DNA of 64,000 nucleotides, from assembly GCF_024806495.1 (NCBI RefSeq), contig NZ_JANUFF010000005.1, forward strand, positions 269,147 to 333,146, read 5' to 3'. This stretch comes from Chryseobacterium sp. JUb7. GTDB taxonomy: Bacteria; Bacteroidota; Bacteroidia; Flavobacteriales; Weeksellaceae. How positions within the stretch are numbered: the stretch's first letter is position 1; every line of letters begins with the position of its first letter. Under the pieces are notes generated by a model. It was not told the origin of the DNA, did no database searches, and saw only the letters and a list, made by a program, of their open reading frames with translations. A program made the position numbers and the translations under genes. Of this stretch, positions 41,376 to 49,605 are shown piece by piece.

Positions 41376-42251
41376 TTAGATTGCAGAGGCAACATCTACA
41401 GAAGAATCAATTTTTTTGATTAATCCCTGAAGTGTTTTTCCAGGTCCTACTTCAATGAAGTTGTTAGCCCCGTCTTTAATCATATTCTGAACAGACTGTG
41501 TCCATTTTACAGGACCTGTAAGTTGTGCAATAAGATTTTGTTTAATTTCTTCTGGATTTGTAATCGCTGTAGTAGTAATATTCTGATATACAGGAATTGT
41601 AGCGTTTCTGAATTTTGTTTTCTCTATCGCCGCCGCCAGTCTCTCTTGTGCAGGCTGCATCAATGGAGAATGGAATGCTCCGTTTACAGGCAATAACAAA
41701 GCTCTTTTCGCCCCTGCCTCTTTCAATTTTACACATGCTTCTTCAACAGCAGCAGTTTCTCCGGAAATCACCAATTGTCCGGGACAGTTGTAATTTGCGG
41801 GAACTACAACTCCATCAATCTGAGCGCAGATTTCTTCAACTTTAGCATCTTCCAATCCTAAAATTGCAGCCATAGAGCTCGGATTAACATTACAGGCATC
41901 CTGCATTGCTTTAGCTCTCTCAGAGACCAACTTCAGTCCGTCATCGAAAGATAAAACACCGTTAGCCACTAATGCTGAAAATTCTCCTAAAGAATGCCCG
42001 GCAACCATTTCGGCTCCAAGACCGTTTACTGCTTTAAGCGCAGCTACTGAATGTATAAAAATTGAAGGTTGGGTAACCTCTGTTTTTTTAAGATCTTCAT
42101 CCGCTCCATTAAACATAATAGAAAGGATATCAAACCCCAAAATTTCGTTGGCAGATTCCATCAAGTCCTTAATGTCTTTTCTAGAATCGTACAATTCTTT
42201 TCCCATTCCTACGAACTGAGAACCCTGCCCAGGAAATACAAGTGCTTTCAT
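41376..42251 (-). CDS. fabD: Malonyl-CoA:ACP transacylase
   Basis: From the ATG at 42251 this is a 291-residue protein starting MKALVFPGQGSQFVGMG, the standard FabD N-terminus. A longer frame (to 42302) adds 17 unlikely residues. The nucleophilic Ser is in GHSLGEFSALVA, the catalytic His in NGAFHSPLM, and GPGKTLQGLI lies near the end. It loads malonate onto acyl carrier protein for fatty-acid synthesis in the cytosol. It is not grouped here with other fab genes; the neighbour downstream is the GYDIA kinase. Confidence 0.96.
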   Translation of the reverse strand: MKALVFPGQGSQFVGMGKELYDSRKDIKDLMESANEILGFDILSIMFNGADEDLKKTEVTQPSIFIHSVAALKAVNGLGAEMVAGHSLGEFSALVANGVLSFDDGLKLVSERAKAMQDACNVNPSSMAAILGLEDAKVEEICAQIDGVVVPANYNCPGQLVISGETAAVEEACVKLKEAGAKRALLLPVNGAFHSPLMQPAQERLAAAIEKTKFRNATIPVYQNITTTAITNPEEIKQNLIAQLTGPVKWTQSVQNMIKDGANNFIEVGPGKTLQGLIKKIDSSVDVASAI

Positions 42252-42311
42252 GTATTGATTTAAATATTTTGCAAATATAAAGATAATGTTAATAACGATC
42301 AACCTAGAACC

Positions 42312-44258
42312 TTAAGGTACTAATCTGATCACACGGTGACCCGTATTTACATAAGCTCCGTTTGCTTTAGATTTTACAAACTCAAATTTGGTAGCCAACT
42401 GAGTCTGCACTTTATTCATTTGTTTAAAGATCTCTCCTTTTTTGTTTTCTCTTGTCAGCATATCGTTTACTACATCAAAACCTACAATAGCATATTTTGG
42501 AGGAGTCTTGCAGTACTTACTTTTATAAGCTGCCAGGATCTCTTTTTCAAAATTACCTTCCGCATTGATCTTTCTATCCATCAGATAGACCAGATTTGCC
42601 TGACTAAGATCGTCCACTTTCTTCTCGAAAACTGGCGAATAGTACATACTGAAAGCTTTTACTCCCTGAACTTCTTTAGATAAAGCAATCACTTTATTGG
42701 CAAAAGCATCTCCAGCCGCATCATTGTCATTAGCCAGAATAGCAATAACCGGTGCAGACTGTCCTGTCATCATATTCTGATCCAGCTGAATATCTGCCGG
42801 AGAATTTACAATAATTACGTTAGGACTTTTTAAAGCTTTTTCGAGACCTGCTTTGATATAATTTGCATTATCTTTTTTAGCATCAGCTACGATATAAACT
42901 TTTTGATCAGAGTAAGCAGACTTTACTTCTTCAATAATTTTATCAGCATAAGTCTGATCATTTGTTTCTACAATAATCAGATTGCTGTAAGTGTACAACT
43001 CCGGAGAGTTTGCGAATGGAGCAACAATTGGAATTTTCTGATTTTTAGTAAAATCCAATACGTCAACAACATTTGACTTAAAGAACGGTCCGATAATCAA
43101 ATCTGTATTATCGGGATTTATTTGAGTTAATGAATTTCTGAATGACGCTTCATTTCCGGAATCCACTATTTTTATGTCTAATTTCTGTCCGTTTCTTGCA
43201 TTTCTTTCAATAGCCAGTTTTGCGCCTGTTAAGAAATCTGTGGCCATTGCTCTGTACTGAGTTTCATTGGTACTGTAACCGAAAGGTAACATTAAAACAA
43301 CGCTCAAAGCATCACCGTTTTTCTTAACATAAGCAGGATCAAGTTTTTTAATTTTTAAAACCATCCCGGATTTCAATCCGTGAGATAAATCAGGATTTAA
43401 AGCGATTAATTCGTCAATAGAAATTCCGAACTTATTCACGATAGAAAAAACAGTATCCCCTTGCTGAACAGTATAGGTCACATAATCATCACCTACAGCC
43501 GTACTGGTATTTGAAGACGATTTTTCGTTCCCTGAATCTACTTTTGTTTTTGAATTGCTCTCTGTAGAAATTACAGTTGCAGTAGATGCTCCTCCACCTG
43601 ACCTTTTCACTTTGATAGATTCTCCCGGTTTCAGCCCTTTATCTTCCAATCCAGGATTTAAGGCGAAAAGCTCTTCTTTGGTAACATTAAACTGTTTTGA
43701 AATTCTGTAATAATTATCTTTTGCCTGTACTACATAATCTCCTTCCGCTGCAGTAACAGTTGCTGTCGGTGTCTCAACAGATGTTTCTACGGGTTTTGCA
43801 GCTACAGCAACAACCTGTTGCTGGTCTCCTCCATATTTTTTTATACTTTCAAGAGGTAATGTAATTTCATCACCAATTTTCATATGTGAATCCAATTCAG
43901 GATTCAATTTTCTCAAATCAGTTTCAGAAATACGATATTGTTTTGTAATTCCATAGACTGTTTGCTTGGGCTGTAAGACAATTTTACCCACCTGAGAATT
44001 ATTCGCCGGTTTTGAAGTAACAGCAGTTTTAGGAGCTGCAGCAACAGCACCTTTCTCATTTTTAACGGTCAAAATATCTCCAAGCGCAAGCTTACCATCC
44101 TTTACCTTTGGATTTAACTTATACAATTCATCTACAGTCAGTCCGTATTTTTTTGCAATATTGTAGGGAGTATCTCCTTTTATAACGGTGTGCGATTTCT
44201 GAGCAGACACGCCCAAAACCATACATAAACTGGATAGAATAAAAAACCTCTTTATCAT
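42312..44258 (-). CDS. LysM-repeat protein with C-terminal periplasmic-binding-like domain
   Basis: This 648-residue exported protein (signal FFILSSLCMVLGVSAQ) has four LysM peptidoglycan-binding repeats, each opening like HTVIKGDTPYNIAKKYGL or YTVQQGDTVFSIVNKFGI (about residues 22-65, 92-135, 173-215 and 253-298). Low-complexity linkers separate them. The C-terminal half (about 310-648) resembles a type I periplasmic binding protein/receptor fold (VVLMLPFGYSTNETQYRAM, TDLIIGPFFKSNVVDVL). It probably sits on the cell wall and senses or organises it. The ligand is unknown. It lies upstream of fabD with only 60 bases between. Confidence 0.85.
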   Translation of the reverse strand: MIKRFFILSSLCMVLGVSAQKSHTVIKGDTPYNIAKKYGLTVDELYKLNPKVKDGKLALGDILTVKNEKGAVAAAPKTAVTSKPANNSQVGKIVLQPKQTVYGITKQYRISETDLRKLNPELDSHMKIGDEITLPLESIKKYGGDQQQVVAVAAKPVETSVETPTATVTAAEGDYVVQAKDNYYRISKQFNVTKEELFALNPGLEDKGLKPGESIKVKRSGGGASTATVISTESNSKTKVDSGNEKSSSNTSTAVGDDYVTYTVQQGDTVFSIVNKFGISIDELIALNPDLSHGLKSGMVLKIKKLDPAYVKKNGDALSVVLMLPFGYSTNETQYRAMATDFLTGAKLAIERNARNGQKLDIKIVDSGNEASFRNSLTQINPDNTDLIIGPFFKSNVVDVLDFTKNQKIPIVAPFANSPELYTYSNLIIVETNDQTYADKIIEEVKSAYSDQKVYIVADAKKDNANYIKAGLEKALKSPNVIIVNSPADIQLDQNMMTGQSAPVIAILANDNDAAGDAFANKVIALSKEVQGVKAFSMYYSPVFEKKVDDLSQANLVYLMDRKINAEGNFEKEILAAYKSKYCKTPPKYAIVGFDVVNDMLTRENKKGEIFKQMNKVQTQLATKFEFVKSKANGAYVNTGHRVIRLVP

Positions 44259-44295
44259 AGTCGATAATTATATTTACAAAAATACTTCTTTAAAA

Positions 44296-45882
44296 TTAAA
44301 TGGCAACAATTATTAGTTTGGACTCTCTTATTTCCATTTCTTCTAAACAAGTTTCAAGCCATGAATACCCATAATCTGCAAAGAATACGCTAAAATTATA
44401 AACCCTTTCCTGCCAGATTTTAGAAGGATGTACATCTAAAAACAGATTTTCCAGTCTTTCTAATAATTCACTTTGTTTTATTTTTTCTGCGTGAAGAAGG
44501 CGTTTTTTTAGTCTTTTAAAAGATTTCAGCTGTCTTACTTCTTCCGCTTTCACCATATTTCCAAAAGATTGCTCAGTAGTTTCAGCAATTATTTTCAATT
44601 CAGAAAACTGTTTTGTTAAAAGATTTTCTTTCTCCTCAAGCAATCTTAGAATTTCATTATTATCTAAAACTTTATTATTGGTGATTGTTGTAAAATTCTG
44701 AAAGAAATCATCAACATGCAGGTTGAGTTTTTCAATTTTACCCAAAGTTTTTTCTTTTAAAAATAACATTGAGTTTCTTGGAATCAGGATCGGAAAAGGA
44801 ATATTGATTGTAGAAAAATAATCCTTGAGTTCAAGCCAATACATGATCTCTGCATTCCCTCCTATATAAGCCAGATTGGGCAAGACTGTTTCCTGATACA
44901 CCGGGCGCATTAAGGCATTTGGGCTGAATTTTTCCGGAAAATTCTCCAGTTCATTTACAATTTCATCCTTTGTGAATCGAATATTTGTATCTACAATATT
45001 GTAGTTAGTTCCGTCAAAATCAATTCGGTCTCTTGTTTCAGATAAATAAAAAAGATTGATCTCACGTGGATTCACCTGGACCTTGCCATATTTTTCCGTT
45101 AAGAAGTTTACTTTTTCTTTAGCATTTTCATGTAAGCTGAAATGAAGAAGTTCGTCTTTAAAAATATCTTTGATTTGATTTTTAAGTTCTTTAGAATCCC
45201 CATCAAGAATTAACAGTCCAAATTCCGAGAAAAGACGGTTCACCAGTGTTTTGATGGCTTCTGTAAGAGTATTTCCAACCTTGTAAGCTTCTTTTAACAT
45301 CAAAATCAACTCCGTTCCGAAAATAGAATCCTTAAATTCTTTTTCAAATTCAGAAATGAAATAAGTATCGCTTATTTTTATTCTTCCGACAGGTCCGCCA
45401 GATTTCTCATTGCTTTCGTAATAATTGTTTTCTGTTTTAAAATGGTTGATTTCGGCAAAATCATGATCTTCCGAAGCCATCCAATAGACAGGGACAAAAT
45501 TAAAATCAGGAAAGCTTTCTTTCAAGTCGGTACATGTTTTAATCGTCTGTAAGATTTTATAAACAAAGAAAACCGGTCCCGAAAATAAGTTCAGCTGATG
45601 TCCTGTAGTAATCGTGAAAGTCTCAGGCTGTCTTAGATTTTCAATATTTTCCTTTTGCTTTGAAGAAAGAGAAAGATTGGATAACTGACTTTTAAAGACC
45701 TCAGACAAAACCGCTCTCTGTTCTTTTGTAAAAGAGTTTTGTTTGAGATGAATCTGATTCTTAAAATTATCGAAAGAAAAAATATTTTCTCCAAAACCCT
45801 CAATTTTCTGATTTAAAAAATCTTTTACAAGCTGAGGAATGCTTTGTATATCGTTAAATGATATTTTATTAATTGTTTTCAA
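44296..45882 (-). CDS. bshC: Bacillithiol biosynthesis cysteine-adding enzyme
   Basis: This 528-residue protein matches BshC. It has ITTGHQLNLFSGPVFFVYKI (about residues 92-111), YWMASEDHDFAEINHF, a P-loop-less Rossmann-like core, and the long coiled-coil arm near residues 390-470. It ligates cysteine to GlcN-malate in the last step of bacillithiol synthesis, a low-molecular-weight thiol of Firmicutes and many Bacteroidetes. BshA and BshB are not in this window. It is 13 bases before the porin gene's stop and in the same direction, so both may be cotranscribed. Confidence 0.92.
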   Translation of the reverse strand: MKTINKISFNDIQSIPQLVKDFLNQKIEGFGENIFSFDNFKNQIHLKQNSFTKEQRAVLSEVFKSQLSNLSLSSKQKENIENLRQPETFTITTGHQLNLFSGPVFFVYKILQTIKTCTDLKESFPDFNFVPVYWMASEDHDFAEINHFKTENNYYESNEKSGGPVGRIKISDTYFISEFEKEFKDSIFGTELILMLKEAYKVGNTLTEAIKTLVNRLFSEFGLLILDGDSKELKNQIKDIFKDELLHFSLHENAKEKVNFLTEKYGKVQVNPREINLFYLSETRDRIDFDGTNYNIVDTNIRFTKDEIVNELENFPEKFSPNALMRPVYQETVLPNLAYIGGNAEIMYWLELKDYFSTINIPFPILIPRNSMLFLKEKTLGKIEKLNLHVDDFFQNFTTITNNKVLDNNEILRLLEEKENLLTKQFSELKIIAETTEQSFGNMVKAEEVRQLKSFKRLKKRLLHAEKIKQSELLERLENLFLDVHPSKIWQERVYNFSVFFADYGYSWLETCLEEMEIRESKLIIVAI

Positions 45883-45895
45883 CTTTAATTAAGTT

Positions 45896-47833
45896 TTAGT
45901 TGAACAAATACCACACAATTCCGATGTTTAATCTAAAATCATAAACCGGATAATGTGGAAATGCATATGCTTTATTGTGAGACAGAACAGTCCCAATCTG
46001 CTGTCCTTCGATAAAAAAGAACATTTTTTTAACCTTCATATTAATATATACGTCAGCAATAGGTTGCCCTCCGATGGAGAAAGAATTTGTTCCGGGTAAA
46101 ATATATTCATTAAGAACCGGAAGATATTCTCTGGAAGCAAATTTTGAGAAATAATACACTTTTATACCCGCCTGAATTTCAGCCGCATTTTTAAAGGCCT
46201 TCGACTGATAGAAAAAGTTGGCTCTTCCTATAAAGCCCGGCATAGGTAAAAGGTCTTTATTCGTCAGTGCATTCTGGAACTGTAATCTTGTATTCAGGTG
46301 AAAATTTCTGTAGCTGAAAGTGGCATCGCCTCCGATTTGAGAAATATTTAAAGAACTTTCACTCTGAGCCGGCATGGCCTCCATATCAAAATAAGTGTAG
46401 TTGTCTATTCTGAAATAATTGGCAAAAATTTCTGTCTTGAACCATTTTAAATTGATACTTCCGCCAATTTCCGTGATCGCCTGATTTTTGGCATCCTGCA
46501 AATAATAGTTAAAGTTATTATAAACAGAAGTATTGGCAAGATAATTAAATGAAGGATATGCGCTTTGAAAATTAACCTTAGCGTTCACAAAATAATCTTT
46601 GATTGGCTCAAACTTAATATTATTTGTTGTTTTCACATAACTTCCAAACTGGCTTCCGTTTGAGAATTCTAAGAATGAATTGAGCTGAATTTTATCAAAT
46701 AATTTAACCTGTAAATTTCCTACAGCTCCAATTCTGTTTTCTTTCATTTCACTAGGAATTTCAAAATTGGGCGAAATAATTTCTGTTGTTCCGAATTTTA
46801 TCATCTGATAGCGTACACCGGCATCCAATTTAAATTTTTCATTATCCCAAACCAGACTTACCGTATTGCTGAAATTGTTGGAGTATTTTTTTGTTGATAG
46901 CGGAAATCCTGAAACAAGCTGCGACTCGTCGTCATACCAAAGTGTTTCCAAAGCATCCTGGTGATAAAAGTATTTATTTCCCTGATTTGAAATCGTATGT
47001 CTTATTTTAAAGGGAATTTTTTCGGAATTAAAAGGCGCAAACTGATGCGTTAAATAATATCTTCTGTAGGAAAACTGAGAACTTGTACCAGCCAGGCTAA
47101 CCTGAGCATTGGTTCGGTTTCTGAAATCGCTGTCTCCGTTCATGAAAAGGCTGTCTGCGACAATTCCACCATTTTCCTGATTGTTTACATTCTGATGCAG
47201 ATAATGGGCAAACAATTCATAACTCCCACTTTTGGAAGTATAATGTCCGGAAAACAACGTATTGTTATTGGCAGCTAAAGAGTTTCTGTAAAGTCCCTGC
47301 GAACGAAGCCCCATATATTCCAGTGCAAAATTGAACCTTTTTCCGATATTCTGAGTGTAGGTTGACTTTAAAGCGGCACCGTTTTTCATTGAATTATGAT
47401 AAACAAATGTAGCGGTTGGCGTCTTTACATCGTAATATTTAACATCATTAATTCCTAAAATTCCGTAGGATTTGTTCGTAGGTAGCAATGATAAATTTTC
47501 TTCAGCATTCACCTCATAGGACAGCGGATTAAATCCGGCTCCCACATTCGCAAACTGAGCTTTTCCGAAGTTATCTCTATTATTATACTGAGAGAAAATA
47601 TAGGTCTTATCAAAAGTCATCACCGTATCAAAAACTTTTTTCTCTGAAAATTGGGTCTGATACTGATAATCATTAATCGTAGGTTTAAATATTTTCATAG
47701 AATCTTTTTTCCCGGAATCGATGACTAAGGTGTCTTCTTCTTTATTAGGAAGTTTATTAGAGTCCGTTTTATTAACGACTTGTGCCTGAGTCATAAAACC
47801 AAAGAAAACTATTATCGCAAGTATATACTTCAT
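45896..47833 (-). CDS. Putative outer-membrane porin
   Basis: This 645-residue exported protein has a signal peptide (ILAIIVFFGFMTQAQ) and a long series of amphipathic beta strands rich in aromatic and Asn residues, ending DFRLNIGIVWYLFN, an outer-membrane-type C-terminus. It corresponds to the 'putative porin' family of Flavobacteriia. No plug or TonB box is visible, so it would be a passive channel. Substrate is unknown. The product may be coordinated with bshC downstream, but this is only proximity. Confidence 0.82.
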   Translation of the reverse strand: MKYILAIIVFFGFMTQAQVVNKTDSNKLPNKEEDTLVIDSGKKDSMKIFKPTINDYQYQTQFSEKKVFDTVMTFDKTYIFSQYNNRDNFGKAQFANVGAGFNPLSYEVNAEENLSLLPTNKSYGILGINDVKYYDVKTPTATFVYHNSMKNGAALKSTYTQNIGKRFNFALEYMGLRSQGLYRNSLAANNNTLFSGHYTSKSGSYELFAHYLHQNVNNQENGGIVADSLFMNGDSDFRNRTNAQVSLAGTSSQFSYRRYYLTHQFAPFNSEKIPFKIRHTISNQGNKYFYHQDALETLWYDDESQLVSGFPLSTKKYSNNFSNTVSLVWDNEKFKLDAGVRYQMIKFGTTEIISPNFEIPSEMKENRIGAVGNLQVKLFDKIQLNSFLEFSNGSQFGSYVKTTNNIKFEPIKDYFVNAKVNFQSAYPSFNYLANTSVYNNFNYYLQDAKNQAITEIGGSINLKWFKTEIFANYFRIDNYTYFDMEAMPAQSESSLNISQIGGDATFSYRNFHLNTRLQFQNALTNKDLLPMPGFIGRANFFYQSKAFKNAAEIQAGIKVYYFSKFASREYLPVLNEYILPGTNSFSIGGQPIADVYINMKVKKMFFFIEGQQIGTVLSHNKAYAFPHYPVYDFRLNIGIVWYLFN

Positions 47834-47933
47834 GTGTTCATTTATATTATTTCAAAAAGTCACACGTCACCCTAAATCTAGGATTTCAATATCAAATTTT
47901 GTAAAGCAAAAATAAGAAATAATGGCAAATAAA

Positions 47934-47956
47934 AAACCCTGCTTGAAGCAGGGTTT
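47934..47956 (-). terminator. Terminator after the second susD
   Basis: AAACCCTGCT pairs with AGCAGGGTTT around a 3-base loop, 24 bases after the susD stop, and ends in T-rich DNA. Confidence 0.75.
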
Positions 47957-47979
47957 AATATTATATGATTATTGTTTGA

Positions 47980-49593
47980 TTAATAACCTGTATTTTGCTG
48001 AGCATTCGGGTTAGCCGAAATTTCAGACAATGGGATTGGGAATGTATATCTGTAATCACCATTCGCCAAGTTAGAAGTTAATACAATATCATCTGTATTA
48101 TTTCTATCCATAGTTACACCTGCTTTAACAGCAAGACGCTTAAGATCAATATAACGGTGACCTTCAAGAGCTAATTCCACTCGTCTTTCTTGCAATACAT
48201 CAGCCCAAGCAGCTTGTGCACTTGCATAAGTAGGAGCAGCAACAGGGCCCGTAAAGTTTCTTGCATCTCTTACATTCTTGATGTAACCTGCTGCAGTAGA
48301 TAATTGACCATCATTAATAGCACATTCAGCTAAAATGAAATACATTTCAGAAAGTCTAAATAATTTCACATCATTTCTGGTGTTAGTACCTGTTTTACCT
48401 GGATACTTATCTACAACAAGACGGTCTGATGACCTTGTCTGACCTAAGTTATTTGGATATAAAGTTGCATAGTTTGCATTTGCAGCAGTAGTAGGGTCTC
48501 TGTTTACCAACCATCTAATATCTCCATTAGAATGTCCACTTACAAATAAATTATATAAGTTACGGCCCCAGAACCACATTGGCGATCCAGAAAGAGAAGA
48601 ACTATTTGTATTCCAATATGTTCCAATCGCAACACCATTTCCTGTTAAAGCAATACGTCCTAACGAGAAAATTGATTCACCTCTGTTTTGATCAACCCAC
48701 ATCTGTCTGTAAGGATTGAAAGAAGATCCAACCGCATAGAAAAGAGTTCTCCATGCAGAGTTATCAATTGTTGGTGCAGCACTAGTTGTGATAGGAGTTG
48801 CAGCAGCTAATGCAAAACTATTTGCCGCTACAGCCGTAGAAGCTGTAATAACAGCTTGTGCATAAGTTTTAGCTTGTGCATAATCCCCTTTATACAAGAA
48901 ATATCTAGCAGATATCGCATTAACCGCACTTCTACCAATAAAATACTGTGTAGGATCAGCAATACCATTAAATGTATTTCTCGCAAACGTTAAATCTTCT
49001 TCAATGAATGCATAAATATCAGAATTTTTAACTCTGGGAAGTTTAGCATGAAGATCTGGAACATCCTTCACTAGTATAACCCCTAGAGCATTCGGGTCTT
49101 TCATATCAGTTGAAAAATAAGTTTCCAATTGAAGATATGCAAAAGCTCTCATAGCTCTTGCCTGAGCTAAGATTTGAGTTAATCTAGTTTGGTCTGCAGC
49201 ATTTACAGGAGTTATTCCTTCAGCACCTCTAATCAAACGATTTACGTGGTTAATAACTGCATAATTATTTTGCCAAACTGTAGCAACAAGCGGTTCTTGA
49301 GAAGTTAGAAAATAACGGTGTAATGAAAATTCCTGACCTCCGCTAGAAGCTCCAGGCTTTACTTCATCTGCAAGTACAGCAGAACTATAGATAGCAGGTC
49401 CAGGCTCTAATGTTCCGTATACGTTACCCATCATATAATTATAAAGGGCATCAGTAGTCGTAAACGGAGTTCCATCATCCTCAACTGTTCCTGGTTGCAA
49501 GTTTGTGTCTAGTGCATCACTACAGCTCTGTAACGCTCCTAAAGAGACTAAAACAGAACCAATTATAGATATATTTAAAATTAATTTTTTCAT
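47980..49593 (-). CDS. SusD/RagB-family lipoprotein, second pair
   Basis: This 537-residue lipoprotein (lipobox GALQSC) has SusD helical repeats (ILAQARAMRAFAYLQLETYF, GRSAVNAISARYFLYKGDY) and the C-terminal LQERRVELALEGHRYIDLKR signature. It lies 12 bases after its SusC partner. No riboswitch, sigma/anti-sigma pair or hydrolase genes are next to this pair, so its nutrient cannot be inferred. Compared with the SAM-controlled SusD, sequence similarity is limited to family motifs. Confidence 0.93.
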   Translation of the reverse strand: MKKLILNISIIGSVLVSLGALQSCSDALDTNLQPGTVEDDGTPFTTTDALYNYMMGNVYGTLEPGPAIYSSAVLADEVKPGASSGGQEFSLHRYFLTSQEPLVATVWQNNYAVINHVNRLIRGAEGITPVNAADQTRLTQILAQARAMRAFAYLQLETYFSTDMKDPNALGVILVKDVPDLHAKLPRVKNSDIYAFIEEDLTFARNTFNGIADPTQYFIGRSAVNAISARYFLYKGDYAQAKTYAQAVITASTAVAANSFALAAATPITTSAAPTIDNSAWRTLFYAVGSSFNPYRQMWVDQNRGESIFSLGRIALTGNGVAIGTYWNTNSSSLSGSPMWFWGRNLYNLFVSGHSNGDIRWLVNRDPTTAANANYATLYPNNLGQTRSSDRLVVDKYPGKTGTNTRNDVKLFRLSEMYFILAECAINDGQLSTAAGYIKNVRDARNFTGPVAAPTYASAQAAWADVLQERRVELALEGHRYIDLKRLAVKAGVTMDRNNTDDIVLTSNLANGDYRYTFPIPLSEISANPNAQQNTGY

Positions 49594-49605
49594 TTCAACT
49601 TATTA